64,000 nucleotides of DNA from Streptomyces sp. NBC_01446 (GCF_026340095.1 NZ_JAPEPO010000001.1:434001-498000), one strand, 5' to 3'. Counted from the stretch's first letter, positions 50,563-60,301 are shown. Notes: generated from the letters alone by a model not told the origin. Program-made: numbers and translations.

Positions 50563-52515
50563 TCAGGCGGACACGGCCGCCGCGAGCTCCTCGGCCAGGG
50601 CGCGACCCTCCGCGATGGCGTGGGCGATGCGACGCGAGACGACGCAGTCGCCGACCGCGTGGACGCTCTGGCCCTCGCCCGGGGTGATGTCCGGGCGGTA
50701 CGGGAGCCGTTCGCCGACGGTCACGAGAACGTCCGCGGCGACACGCGACTCGTGGCCGTCCATCACGTTCCGCAGCCGCAGTCCGTCGGGCGTCGTGGCC
50801 GTGACGGCGGTCAGGGGGACGACGCGCAGTGGCGCTCCGGTGAGCCGGTTCATCAACTGGGTGCGGTTCTCGGGCGACAGGCCGGTGGCGAAGCCGTTGC
50901 CGGGCGTGATGACCGTGACCTCACGTGCCCCGGCCGCCAGCGCGCTCTCCGCGGCGCTGATCCCCTGCCACCAGCCGAATCCGTCGTCGAGGACGGCGAC
51001 CCTGGGCGCCTGCGGCACCACGTCCGCGTACCGGTGGAGGAAGTCGGTGCTGCTGAGGGTCCGCAGCTCCCCCGGTACGGGCACGGGCGCCTCGCGCGCA
51101 CCGGTGGCGAGCACGATCCGGGAGTACCCGGCCAGGTCGGCGGAGGTCAGGGTGGTCCCCAGCAGGACGCGGACGCCGAGGTCGGCGAGCTGGTCACGCT
51201 GATGGTCGACGATCTTCTGCCAGCCGGTACGGTGCGCGCCGAGGGCGGCCAGGCGTGCCTGCCCTCCGGTCTCCCGGGCGGGGTCGTGGACGACGACCTC
51301 GGCGCCGCCGCGCGCGAGCGTCATCGCGCACTCCATGCCGGCCGGGCCTGTGCCGAGGACGGCGACGGGGCCGCGGCGCGAGCCGGGCCGGGTGAGCAGA
51401 AGAGGTACGGCCGGGCGGCGGGTCGCGGACTCCGGCGGTCCGAGCTCCGGGTTGACCGAGCACGATCCGGTGGGTTCGAAGGTCCGGCAGCCCTCGTTGC
51501 AGCCCGTGCAGGGGCGGATGGAGCGTTCGTCCCCGGCGACGACCTTGCGCGCGAAGTCGGGGTCGGCCATGAACGGCCGGGCCGAGCCGACCAGATCGGC
51601 GCCCGAGCCGAGCGCCCGCTCGATGTCCGCCGCGGACCGGAAGCCCTGGCTGACCAGCAGCGGCACCCCGACCGCGGCGCGCAGCCGGGCGACGGACTCC
51701 AGGAGCGGCGGGCGGGTGGTGGCCATGCCGGGCACGTAGGTGTTGCGGACGCCGGTGGTGACATTGACGTAGGTGAACGGCACGGCGGCGCTCAGGCGCG
51801 GCAGCAGCTCGACGAGATCGTCGAGAGCGAGCCCGGAGTCCGCGCCGGGCTCCACCGACACCCGTACGCCGATGGGGTGTTCGCCGATCTCGGTGCGGAT
51901 GGCGTCGATCACCTGGGCGAGGAGCGCGATCGGGTCGCCGTACTCGTCGTCGCGGGTGTTGTTGACGCGGGAGAGGAACTGGGCGAGCAGATAGCCGTGT
52001 CCGGCGTGCAGTTCGACGCCGTGGAAACCGGCCTGCACGCTGTTGCCGGCGGAGACACGGAAGGCGTCGACGACGCGGCGTACTTCCTCGGTGCTCAGCG
52101 CGTGGGGCGCGCTCGCCTCGCGCGGGGAGCGGACGGCGGCGGCGGAGACCGGCGCGTAGTACGTGCCCGCGCCGAGGGTCTCGCGGCCCAGATGGACGAG
52201 TTGGGCGATGGCTACGGCGCCGCCTTCGATGATGGCCTCGGCGCGGCGGCGCACGGCGTCCTTGATCTCGGGGCGCCATGCCTCGGTGAGATAGCGCTGC
52301 GGCAGGGTCGACTCCGGGGCGACGGCGGTGCCGCCGGTGATGACCATGGAGGCGCCGCCTTGTGCGAGGCGCCGCCAGTAGGCCGCGTCGGCTTCGGTCG
52401 GAGCGCCGTCGGCGACCGCCGCGGTGGCATGGGCGGTGGCGACTAGGCGGTTGCGGAGGGTGTGCCCGCCGAGCGTGAAGGGCGTGGCGAGGGCAGGGGT
52501 GTGCGGTGCAGTCAT
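50563..52515 (-). CDS. OYE/2,4-dienoyl-CoA reductase-type FMN/FAD/Fe-S oxidoreductase
   Basis: About 650 residues. An N-terminal TIM barrel of the old yellow enzyme family (AIAQLVHLGRETLG, HAGHGYLLAQFLSRVNNTRD) is followed by a 4Fe-4S Cys cluster, CTGCNEGCRTFEPTGSC (about residues 335-351). The C-terminal FAD/NAD domain contains VLGTGPAGMECAMTLARGGA. This is the layout of dienoyl-CoA reductase, BaiCD/BaiH and trimethylamine dehydrogenase. It probably reduces a conjugated double bond in an enone or dienoyl-CoA. The frame is open to 52788, but the ATG at 52515 has GGGGAG upstream. Confidence 0.92.
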   Translation of the reverse strand: MTAPHTPALATPFTLGGHTLRNRLVATAHATAAVADGAPTEADAAYWRRLAQGGASMVITGGTAVAPESTLPQRYLTEAWRPEIKDAVRRRAEAIIEGGAVAIAQLVHLGRETLGAGTYYAPVSAAAVRSPREASAPHALSTEEVRRVVDAFRVSAGNSVQAGFHGVELHAGHGYLLAQFLSRVNNTRDDEYGDPIALLAQVIDAIRTEIGEHPIGVRVSVEPGADSGLALDDLVELLPRLSAAVPFTYVNVTTGVRNTYVPGMATTRPPLLESVARLRAAVGVPLLVSQGFRSAADIERALGSGADLVGSARPFMADPDFARKVVAGDERSIRPCTGCNEGCRTFEPTGSCSVNPELGPPESATRRPAVPLLLTRPGSRRGPVAVLGTGPAGMECAMTLARGGAEVVVHDPARETGGQARLAALGAHRTGWQKIVDHQRDQLADLGVRVLLGTTLTSADLAGYSRIVLATGAREAPVPVPGELRTLSSTDFLHRYADVVPQAPRVAVLDDGFGWWQGISAAESALAAGAREVTVITPGNGFATGLSPENRTQLMNRLTGAPLRVVPLTAVTATTPDGLRLRNVMDGHESRVAADVLVTVGERLPYRPDITPGEGQSVHAVGDCVVSRRIAHAIAEGRALAEELAAAVSA

Positions 52516-52532
52516 GTGTGTCTCCCCTCGGC

Positions 52533-53672
52533 TCAGGCGGCGGTGGCGGTGTTCGGGGTGAGGCCGATGAGCGCGGCGAGGCGTGCGCGGTGTCCGGCGG
52601 GCGTGCCCAGCAGCACGGCGCCGCTGCGCGCGCGACGCACGTACAGATGCGCGTTGTGCTCCCACGTGAAGCCGATCCCGCCGTGCAGCTGGACGTACTC
52701 GGCCGTGGCCAGGCGGAACGTCTCGGAGCAGACCGTGGCGGCGGCAGCGGCGGCCACCGGCAGCCGAGGTGAGCCGAGGGCGACGCATGCGGTCGCGTAC
52801 GCGGACGCCGAGCGGGCCGCCTCCAGGGCGACCAGCACATCGGCCAGCCGGTGCTTGACGGCCTGGAACGACCCGATGGGCCGCCCGAACTGGTGTCGCT
52901 GCGCGACGAATTCGACGGTGGCGTCCAGTGCGTGGCCGCTGCCGCCGACCTGTTCGGCGGCGAGCGCGGCCCGCGCCGTGTCGAGGACCGCCGCCGCTTC
53001 GTCGGACTCCCCCACCGGCGTCGCGGGCGCGCCCCGGAACTCCACCCGCGCCTGGCGGCGCGTCTCGTCAAGGACGCGGTGCGGGGTGCGCACGCAGGTG
53101 TCGGGGTCCGGTTCGACGGCGAACAGCCGTGGTCCGTCGGGTGTTTGAGCCCGTACGAGGACGAGGTCCGCGGCCGCGCCGTCCAGCACGAAGTCCGCCG
53201 CGCCGCGCAGCACCGTGCCGTCGCGCGCGGGCTCGGCGACGATGCCGGGCTCGTCGTCGTGGAGGCCGGCGACGGTCGCGGTGAGCGTGCCGTTCGCGAT
53301 GGGCGGCAGATAGCGCTCACATGCCTGCCGGTCACCGCTCGCGAGCAGGGCGGGCGCGGCGAGGCCCACCGTGGACAGCAGCGGCGCGCTGCACAGGGCG
53401 CGCCCGGACTCCTCCATGGCGACGGCGAGTTCGGCGAAGGTGTAGCCCGATCCGCCGTACTCCTCGGGGATCGCGAGACCCTGGACGCCGATCTCGCCCG
53501 CGAGCCGCGCCCACAGCGTCTCGTCGTGTCCGCGCGGCCCGGTCATGTGCTTGCGGACGTCCTCGGGTCCGCTGACCTCGGTGAAGAAGGCGCGCAGAAC
53601 GGTGCGCAGTTCCCGCTGCTCCTCGGTCTCGGACAGCAGCCGGGGGTCGATGTCGGGGTGCAGGTGGTGCAT
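52533..53672 (-). CDS. Acyl-CoA dehydrogenase, FadE type with TWEH ending
   Basis: About 379 residues. IPEEYGGSGYTFAELAVAME, the fingerprint RHQFGRPIGSFQAVKHRLAD and the end LHGGIGFTWEHNAHLYVRRA are clear. The central FAD motif is weaker than in classical ACADs. The TWEH ending marks one subunit class of heterotetrameric ACADs in actinobacterial steroid and cyclic-acid degradation. A complementary subunit could be the ACAD at 38078. Seventeen nt separate it from the OYE-type gene, so it is in the same operon. Confidence 0.9.
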   Translation of the reverse strand: MHHLHPDIDPRLLSETEEQRELRTVLRAFFTEVSGPEDVRKHMTGPRGHDETLWARLAGEIGVQGLAIPEEYGGSGYTFAELAVAMEESGRALCSAPLLSTVGLAAPALLASGDRQACERYLPPIANGTLTATVAGLHDDEPGIVAEPARDGTVLRGAADFVLDGAAADLVLVRAQTPDGPRLFAVEPDPDTCVRTPHRVLDETRRQARVEFRGAPATPVGESDEAAAVLDTARAALAAEQVGGSGHALDATVEFVAQRHQFGRPIGSFQAVKHRLADVLVALEAARSASAYATACVALGSPRLPVAAAAAATVCSETFRLATAEYVQLHGGIGFTWEHNAHLYVRRARSGAVLLGTPAGHRARLAALIGLTPNTATAA

Positions 53673-53717
53673 GGGGTCTCCAGCGTGCTCGTGTGGGCGG
53701 GGCTCAGTGGACGCGGG

Positions 53718-55304
53718 TCACTTGACGGGGCCGTGGGTGCCGGGGCCGGTTCCGAGGGGGATGCCCTGGGTGACCTCGACAGGCAGCCCCGCGCCCGGAT
53801 CGGTCGAGATCGTCTTCGTCAGCAGAAACTCCTCGACGGCGCCGGGGCCGTGCTCCCTGCCGAGCCCCGACTGCTTGAAGCCGCCGAAAGGCGAGCCCAG
53901 GTCCGCCGCGAAGGTGTTGACGGAGAACGTGCCGGTGCGCACGCGCCGGGCGACCTCGAAGCCGTGCGCCGCGCCCGCCGTGAACACCGAACCGGCCAGG
54001 CCCAGTTCGCTGTCGTTGGCGATGCGCACGGCATCGTCCTCGCCCCGGTGCGGGATGAGCGCGGCGACGGGTCCGAAGATCTCCTCCCGCGCCACGGTCA
54101 TGCCGTTGTGCGCGTCGGTGACGAGGGTCGGCTCGTAGTACCAACCGCGCGTCAGGCCCGGCGGGCGGCGTCCTCCGTAGGCGATGGTCGCGCCCTCCTT
54201 GCGCGCGGTCTCCACGTAGTGGTCGACGCGGTCGCGGTGGCGCGAGGTGATCAGCGGGCCCACCACCGTGTCGGCTTCCATGGGGTCGCCGACCTTGAGC
54301 GAGGCGAATCCGTCGGCCAGCGCTTCGGCGTAGGCGCGGTACTGCGATTCGGGCACGAGCAGCCGGGTCTGGGCGACGCAGCTCTGACCGGCGTTGGTGC
54401 CGACGCTCGCCCCGATGAGGACCGGGAGTACGTCCTCCATCCGGGCGTCCTCCAGCACGATGGCCGCGGACTTGCCGCCGAGTTCGAGCACGCAGGGCCG
54501 GATCAGCTCACCGCAGGCCGCCCCGATCCTGGCCCCCACGGCGACGGAACCCGTGAAGCTGACCATGTCGACACCCGGGTGGCGGACCAGGTACTCGGAC
54601 TCGGGGGCACGCGCCGCGACGATGTTGAGGACGCCGGGCGGCAGCCCGATCTCCTCGCAGATCTCCCCGATGACGAAGATCGCCAGCGGGTTGGGTTCGG
54701 TGACCTTGACCACGACGGTGCAGCCGGCGACCAGCGCGGGCCCGGCCTTCTGGCCGATCGCGGGCAGCGCGAAGTTGTACGCCGGGAAGCTCGCGACGAC
54801 GCCGACGGGCTCCTTGACGACGAGGCTGGCCCCGGCCATCGGGATGATGCCGCCGCCCGCCGACCGGCCCGCGAGCGACGACAGGTCGCTGACGCGCACT
54901 TCGGCCGTGCGCAGGCCGCGGCCGATCTCTGCGCTGTAGTTGAGGCTCATCACGGGCGACACCGTCTGGTACACCTGCGACAGGACCAGGGTGCAGCCCA
55001 GCTCCTCGGTGATCAGCTCGGCGAGTTCGGCGCGGCGCCGCTCGATGCCGTCGGCGAGGCGGGTGAGGTGGTCGGCCCGCTGCGCCGGCGTCAGCCGGGG
55101 CCATTCCCCTTCGTCGAACGCCCGCCTGGCCGCCGCGACCGCCGCGTCTATGTCCGCCTTGGACGCGGCGGGGACCCGTCCGACGCGCCGCTCGGAACGC
55201 GGCGAGATCACGTCGAAGTGGTCGGTGCCGTCGGCGGGCCGCCACGAGCCGTCGATGAAGAAGGCGTTGTGGTCGATGGTGCTGGTGGTTCCACTGGTGC
55301 TCAT
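53718..55304 (-). CDS. Aldehyde dehydrogenase
   Basis: About 528 residues. Catalytic Cys309 in NAGQSCVAQTRL and Glu274 in VLELGGKSAAIV; SFTGSVAVG; the GREHGPGAVEEFL end is typical. It oxidises an aldehyde to the acid with NAD(P). The ATG at 55304 is preceded by GGGAGGG; the frame to 55427 is excluded. It probably acts after the GMC enzyme to make the acid that the ligases activate. Confidence 0.93.
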   Translation of the reverse strand: MSTSGTTSTIDHNAFFIDGSWRPADGTDHFDVISPRSERRVGRVPAASKADIDAAVAAARRAFDEGEWPRLTPAQRADHLTRLADGIERRRAELAELITEELGCTLVLSQVYQTVSPVMSLNYSAEIGRGLRTAEVRVSDLSSLAGRSAGGGIIPMAGASLVVKEPVGVVASFPAYNFALPAIGQKAGPALVAGCTVVVKVTEPNPLAIFVIGEICEEIGLPPGVLNIVAARAPESEYLVRHPGVDMVSFTGSVAVGARIGAACGELIRPCVLELGGKSAAIVLEDARMEDVLPVLIGASVGTNAGQSCVAQTRLLVPESQYRAYAEALADGFASLKVGDPMEADTVVGPLITSRHRDRVDHYVETARKEGATIAYGGRRPPGLTRGWYYEPTLVTDAHNGMTVAREEIFGPVAALIPHRGEDDAVRIANDSELGLAGSVFTAGAAHGFEVARRVRTGTFSVNTFAADLGSPFGGFKQSGLGREHGPGAVEEFLLTKTISTDPGAGLPVEVTQGIPLGTGPGTHGPVK

Positions 55305-55336
55305 GCTGCCCTCCCGCGCGGATGGAGTCCGCTCGA

Positions 55337-56674
55337 TCAGTGGTGTGCCGACGCGGCGGCGGTCCGCGCGGCCGTGAGTCCGAAGACGAGGGCCGAGGCG
55401 AGGCCGCCCGCGTAGGCGCGGTGCCACAGGCCGCCGGTGTCCGAGCCGGCGGCGAGCAGTCCGCGCAGCGGGCGGCCGTCCTCACCCAGGACGCGGGCGT
55501 GGTCGTCGATGCGCAGGCCGTGGAAGGGGAAGGTGATGGCCGGCACGGTCTCGATGACGTAGTACGGCGGCTCGGCGAGCGGAAGGCGGTCGAGTTCACG
55601 GCCCGGCGTGGGCCCCGGCTCCGCCGTGACCTGCTCGTTGAAGAGCTTGACGGCGTTGCGGACGGCCTCGCCGTCGTAGCCCCACTCCTGGGGCAGGTAC
55701 GCGAGTTCGTCGAGGTCCCCGGCGAGTCCGACGCGTCCGCCGCGCCTGCTCGCGAGGGCGAACTTGTCGACGGCGACCGCGCCTTCGACGTACGAGCCGA
55801 CGATCCAGTCGCGGAACACCCGGGCGTCGGCGATGAGGAGTCCGCGGCTCTCGGGCTGGTCGAGGAGGGCCATGGCGGTGAGGTGGTCGCCGAGTGTCTC
55901 GTCGGCGAACCGCTCGCTGCGCAGATTGAGCAGGAGGGCGTGCTCGCTGTAGTAGAGCGACATGTCGACGAAGTCGGCCGGGTCGGCGAAGGGGATGCCG
56001 CTCGGGATGAGGTGCCCGTAGAACCCGGCGTTCTCGCCGCCGGTGGCCGCGCCGATGCCGGTCGCGAGCCGGTGGCCGCCGCCCCTGCTGTGGGGGTTGG
56101 AGCGCAGTTGCATGCGGTCGGCGTGCGGGTGCACATGCGCGGTGCGCAGGTCCGTGTCGCCTTGGTGGCCGCCGGTGGCGACGAGGGTGGTCGTGGCACG
56201 TATACGGATGTGCTCGCCGTCGGCGCCGCGCACATCCGCGCCGACCACGGAGCCGTCCTCGACGAGGAGCTGCTCGGTCTCCGTCTCCAGGAGCAGGGTG
56301 CCGCCGCCGTCCACGATCAGCCGGCGGCAGGTGTCGACGTAGTGGTTGGTGTCGAACTGGTGGCCGCGACCGAAGCTGAGGATGGGCTGGGCGTCCTTGG
56401 CCTCGACGCCGATGGACCTGATCCATTCGATGCCGTCGGCGAACCGGTCCACGAGGGCGCGCTTGAGCGCGTGGTCACCGCGCGGATTGTGCCGGTCCAT
56501 GGTCACGTGGTCGGGGGCGGTCCAGGCGTAGCCCGCGAAGCGCGCGGAGCCGCCGACGTCCGTGGCGATCTCGACGACGGCGACGGACAGACCGTCGCGG
56601 ACGGCTCGGGCGGCGGCGGTCAGTCCGGCCATGCCCGCTCCGATCACGAGCAGGTCGACACCTTGAGGTTGCAC
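55337..56674 (-). CDS. FAD-dependent dehydrogenase, fumarate reductase/KSTD-like
   Basis: About 445 residues. N-terminal FAD motif LLVIGAGMAGLTAAARAVRD with a later VEIATDVGGSARFAG, and a C-terminal GLLAAGSDTGGLWHRAYAGG, as in the FAD_binding_2 family. This family includes 3-ketosteroid dehydrogenases, urocanate and fumarate reductases. It is smaller than typical KSTD (~510-560), so the cap domain is reduced; the substrate is likely a cyclic ketone or enoate. The GTG at 56674 follows GGAG by 8 nt; the ATG at 56689 lacks a site. Confidence 0.85.
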   Translation of the reverse strand: MQPQGVDLLVIGAGMAGLTAAARAVRDGLSVAVVEIATDVGGSARFAGYAWTAPDHVTMDRHNPRGDHALKRALVDRFADGIEWIRSIGVEAKDAQPILSFGRGHQFDTNHYVDTCRRLIVDGGGTLLLETETEQLLVEDGSVVGADVRGADGEHIRIRATTTLVATGGHQGDTDLRTAHVHPHADRMQLRSNPHSRGGGHRLATGIGAATGGENAGFYGHLIPSGIPFADPADFVDMSLYYSEHALLLNLRSERFADETLGDHLTAMALLDQPESRGLLIADARVFRDWIVGSYVEGAVAVDKFALASRRGGRVGLAGDLDELAYLPQEWGYDGEAVRNAVKLFNEQVTAEPGPTPGRELDRLPLAEPPYYVIETVPAITFPFHGLRIDDHARVLGEDGRPLRGLLAAGSDTGGLWHRAYAGGLASALVFGLTAARTAAASAHH

Positions 56675-56716
56675 GGTGGTTCTCCTCATCAGGAAATCTG
56701 TTGACGCTCGTTCGGT

Positions 56717-59215
56717 TCAGCCCTGCGCGGCGGCCATGGGGGCGTCCTCCTCGCCGTCGAAGTAGGCCTGTTCGGCCTGGGCGAGGAACTCCGGGTCGGC
56801 GGGCTCGCCCTGGGCGGCGACGCGGCCGTCGTGCAGGACGACGACCTCGTGGCAGGCGGACACGGCGCGGGTGAGTGACTGTTCCAGCAGGACGACCGTC
56901 ATGCCCTCGCGGGCGAGACGGCCGAGGCGGGCGTACACCTCGGTGACCATCGCCGGTGACAGGCCGAGCGCCGGCTCGTCGACGATCAGCAGATCGGGCC
57001 GCGCCATCAGGGCGCGGGCGATGGCGAGGATCTGCTGTTCGCCGCCGGACAGCCCGGCGGCGGGCATCCCCATGCGCTCGCGCAGCCGGGGTGGCAGCCA
57101 CTCGCCGGTCTGCTCGAGGCGGGTGCGCAGATCCGCGCCCTTGATGCCCGCGGCGTAGGCGGCGACCTCCAGGTTCTCCCGTAGCGAGAGAGTCTTGAAC
57201 AGCGCGCGGCCCTCCGGCACGAGCGCGCTGCGCAGCTCCCCGTCGACCGTGCGCCGGCCTTCGGTGGGGGCGAGCGTGCCGTGCAGGATCTGGCCCAGGG
57301 TGCTCTTGCCCGCGCCGTTGGCGCCGACGACGCCGAGCACAGCGCCTCGGGCGACAGCCAGGTCGATGCCGCGCAGCGCGGTGACGCCGCCGTAGGAGTG
57401 GTCGATTGCGGTGAGGTGTACTGCGGTTCGCGTGAGGCCGTCGCGGCGCGGGAGTTCGACCCCGTCGCCGCCTTCGCCGAGGTAGGAGGAGCGGACCCGG
57501 GGGTCGTCCAGGATCGTGCCGGGCAGGCCCTCGCCGACGGGGCGGCCGAAGTCGAAGGCGACCACCCGGTGGGCGACGGCGAACAGGTCGTCGAGGACGT
57601 GGTCGATGATCACGACAGCGGTGCCGCGCTGCTGCTGGCGCACGATCTGCCGGGCGAGCAAGGTGCGTTCGGCGGCGTCGAGCCCGCCGAACGGCTCGTC
57701 GAGGACCAGCAGTTCGGGTTCCTCGGCGAGGGCTCTGGCCAGGTCGAGTCGCTTGTGCAGTCCGAACGGCAGCTCTGCGGGGCGGCGGTCGGCGAAGGGA
57801 GCGAGTCCGACGCTCTGAAGGAGTTCGGCGGCCTTGGCCCGGTGCTGTGCGGTGACGCGGCGGTGGGTGCACAGGATGTTCTCGGCGACGGTCAGCTCCG
57901 GGAACGTCTCGGCGTGCTGGAAGGTCCGTCCGATGCCGAGGCCGCGCCGCGCCGTGGACCGGCTCTTGAGCAGGGGCTTGCCCGCGTACTGCGCGTCACC
58001 GGTGACCCGGCCGCCGCCGACGAGCCCGGACAGGACGTTCAACAGCGTTGTCTTACCCGCGCCGTTGGGACCGATGATGGCGACGGTCTCCCCGGCCCGC
58101 ACGGTCATCGACGCGCCTTCGAGTGCCTTCACGCCGCCGAAGGAGACCCCCACATCGTCGACGCGCAGCAGCTCGGGGGCGGTCGGCGCGGGGGCGGGCA
58201 CGGGCGGCGCCGCTTCGGTCGCCTCGACGGGAGTGGGCGGCTGCGCGGTGGTGCGCGCCGACAGTCGCCGCAGTGCGCGCCCGAGGAAGGGCACCACCCC
58301 GCCGGGCAGGAACAGCAGAGCCGCGATGAGCACGACCCCCTGAAGGATCGGCTGGGGGACGCCCACGCTCTCGGCGGCTGTGGGCGCCCAGGTCAGATAC
58401 GCGCCGCCGACCACCGCGCCGAGCAGCGTCCCCGCCCCGCCGAGGACGCACGCGGCGATCAGCGAGATCGCCAGGGCCAGCGAGAAGGGGTCGGGGCTGA
58501 CGAACCCGACGACCAGGGCAAGCAGTACGCCCGCCAGTGCGGCGAACACGGCGCTGACGGCGAAGGCCAGCGCCGACTGCGCCTCGGGGGCGATGCCGAC
58601 GGAACGGGCGGCCAGCGGATGGGACTTGGCGGCGACCAGGCGCATCCGCAGGGCGCTCGGCCGGGCCAGGGCGCCGACGGCGAGGGCCACTCCGGCCGCG
58701 CCCACGGCGATGTACTGGGCCTGCGTCCCGGCGCTGGCGAGCGTGCCGAGCCCGAGGGCACTGTGCAGCTTCTCCATCGGAATGCCCTGGTCGCCGCCGG
58801 TGACGCCGGTCCACTGGCCCATCACCTCCAGCGACACCATGGTGAACGCGAGGGTCAGCAGGGCCAGATACAGCATGGAGAACCGCGCGCCCGCGCCCCC
58901 GAGGAAGGCCCCGAAAGCCGCGGCACACCCGGCCGCCCCGAGCACGACGACCTCCAGCGACCAGCCGTGCGAGCTGCCGTACGCGGCGAAGTAGGCGCCC
59001 AGGGCGAAGAAGGCCGGATGGGCGATCGACCAGATACCGGCCCAGCCGGCGAGCAGGTTCACCGAGAGCACGAGGATCGTGTAGACACCGGCGAGCCCCA
59101 CGGAGTAGGCCTGGAAGGGCGGGATGGCCCCGCTGTGCAGGACGAGGATGAGGGCGACCGCGGCGAGCGGCCCGAGCCCCGCCCTGAAGAGGTTGGAACG
59201 ACTGAAGACGGACAT
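56717..59215 (-). CDS. Fused LivM-LivG-LivF: ABC permease plus two ATPases in one chain
   Basis: About 832 residues. The first ~320 are a LivM-type permease with about nine hydrophobic segments (LLAGWAGIWSIAHPAFFALG). After a Pro/Ala linker (~325-345) comes a LivG ATPase with Walker A GPNGAGKT (~381) and Walker B LLVLDEPFGGLD. Last is a LivF ATPase with Walker A GANGAGKS (~629), signature LSGGEQQILAIARAL and Walker B LIVDEP. In the LivG part the signature is ELPFGLHKRLDLARAL instead of LS-x-GQ. The three parts are normally separate proteins. Partner permease LivH lies 11 nt upstream. Confidence 0.93.
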   Translation of the reverse strand: MSVFSRSNLFRAGLGPLAAVALILVLHSGAIPPFQAYSVGLAGVYTILVLSVNLLAGWAGIWSIAHPAFFALGAYFAAYGSSHGWSLEVVVLGAAGCAAAFGAFLGGAGARFSMLYLALLTLAFTMVSLEVMGQWTGVTGGDQGIPMEKLHSALGLGTLASAGTQAQYIAVGAAGVALAVGALARPSALRMRLVAAKSHPLAARSVGIAPEAQSALAFAVSAVFAALAGVLLALVVGFVSPDPFSLALAISLIAACVLGGAGTLLGAVVGGAYLTWAPTAAESVGVPQPILQGVVLIAALLFLPGGVVPFLGRALRRLSARTTAQPPTPVEATEAAPPVPAPAPTAPELLRVDDVGVSFGGVKALEGASMTVRAGETVAIIGPNGAGKTTLLNVLSGLVGGGRVTGDAQYAGKPLLKSRSTARRGLGIGRTFQHAETFPELTVAENILCTHRRVTAQHRAKAAELLQSVGLAPFADRRPAELPFGLHKRLDLARALAEEPELLVLDEPFGGLDAAERTLLARQIVRQQQRGTAVVIIDHVLDDLFAVAHRVVAFDFGRPVGEGLPGTILDDPRVRSSYLGEGGDGVELPRRDGLTRTAVHLTAIDHSYGGVTALRGIDLAVARGAVLGVVGANGAGKSTLGQILHGTLAPTEGRRTVDGELRSALVPEGRALFKTLSLRENLEVAAYAAGIKGADLRTRLEQTGEWLPPRLRERMGMPAAGLSGGEQQILAIARALMARPDLLIVDEPALGLSPAMVTEVYARLGRLAREGMTVVLLEQSLTRAVSACHEVVVLHDGRVAAQGEPADPEFLAQAEQAYFDGEEDAPMAAAQG

Positions 59216-59226
59216 GGAGCGCTCCC

Positions 59227-60096
59227 TCAGACCCGCTGGAACGCGCGCACGCCGAACAGCCCCTGCGGGCGGATCAGCAGCACGACGATGGTGAACGAGA
59301 ACACGAACGTGTCCCGGTAGCCGGCCGACACATAGCTCGCGGCCAGGTTGTCGAGAACACCGACGGTCAGCCCGCCGATGACGGCGCCGTACATGCTGGT
59401 CAGGCCACCGAGGAAGATTCCGGCGAAGGCGCGGAACAGAGGGGCGCTGAGCACCGTGGGCAGCAGGCCGGCGCGGGGTGCGTAGAGGATCGCGGCCAGC
59501 GCACCGAGCCCGAGGCCCAGCGCCCAGGCGACTCGGGCGATGCGCTGTGAGCCGAGGCCGAGGATCTGCGCGGTGTCGGCGGACTCGGCGACGGCCCGCA
59601 TGGCGGAGCCGATGGTGGTCCGTCCGAAGAGGTACGCCACGAGCGCCATGGCGACGGCCGCCACACCGATGGTCAGCAGGCTCTGCGTCGGAATCGCCGC
59701 GTCGCCGAACGAGACGGACCCGTCCACCAGGCTCGGGAAGAGCTGTGGCTGGTCGCCCCAGATCGTACTGATGACGCTCTCCGCGATGAGGGAGACGGCC
59801 ATGGTCATCACCAGCGCCGAGAGCAACTCCCCGTGGGCCAGTGGCCTGATGACCGTCTCACGCGCGGCCAGGCCGACCGCCGCCGTGACGACGATCGCCG
59901 CTCCGGCGGCCAGGATGAGCGGCAGTCCCCTGTCGTACAGGGTCAGCGCCGCGTACAGCCCGATCGTCGCCAGGCTGGCGAGGGCGAAGTTCACCACGTC
60001 CGTCGCCCGATAGATGATCACAAGACCCAGCCCCATCAGGCCGTACACCGCGCCACTGGCGAGACCGCTCACCAGGACGAGCAGGAACTGATCCAC
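59227..60096 (-). CDS. LivH-type ABC transporter permease
   Basis: About 289 residues with about eight hydrophobic segments. LivH motifs: SGAVYGLMGLGLVIIYRATD at the N-terminus and IFLGGLTSMYGAVIGGLTVG, with the end VVLLIRPQGLFG. The GTG at 60096 is preceded by GAGGAG; upstream ATG frame to 60153 is excluded because it lacks a membrane segment or ribosome binding site. First gene of a seven-gene operon (60096-48960), with operator copy E 66 nt upstream. Confidence 0.92.
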   Translation of the reverse strand: MDQFLLVLVSGLASGAVYGLMGLGLVIIYRATDVVNFALASLATIGLYAALTLYDRGLPLILAAGAAIVVTAAVGLAARETVIRPLAHGELLSALVMTMAVSLIAESVISTIWGDQPQLFPSLVDGSVSFGDAAIPTQSLLTIGVAAVAMALVAYLFGRTTIGSAMRAVAESADTAQILGLGSQRIARVAWALGLGLGALAAILYAPRAGLLPTVLSAPLFRAFAGIFLGGLTSMYGAVIGGLTVGVLDNLAASYVSAGYRDTFVFSFTIVVLLIRPQGLFGVRAFQRV

Positions 60097-60161
60097 GTCG
60101 ACCGTCTCCTCGTGCCATACGCCCGCGTCCGGCGCCTCAGCACCACCGAGCAAGTACGAAC

Positions 60162-60174
60162 TGAACTCAATTCA
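60162..60174. promoter_or_regulatory. Operator copy E, TGAACTCAATTCA
   Basis: Perfect TGAA/TTCA half-sites with spacer CTCAA, 66-78 nt upstream of the livH GTG. Part of the shared operator set. Confidence 0.8.
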
Positions 60175-60258
60175 TGGACCGTAAGCATTCCGCCGCGGCC
60201 GGGCAAGACCCGTGCACGAGTTGATTTCGCGCGCGCCGGACGCCCGGGCCCCCGGACC

Positions 60259-60301
60259 CGCATCCGGGACCGGCCCCAGAGAGGAGTCGGTCCCGGATGC
60301 G
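60259..60301. terminator. Terminator of the SDR gene, 14-bp stem
   Basis: CGCATCCGGGACCG (60259-60272) pairs with CGGTCCCGGATGCG (60288-60301) around a 15-nt loop. It lies 12 nt past the SDR stop and separates it from the livH promoter. Confidence 0.8.

Noticed and set aside
52851..55415. 854-codon plus-strand frame
   Set aside because: Antisense to the ACAD and aldehyde dehydrogenase genes, whose active-site residues are clear.
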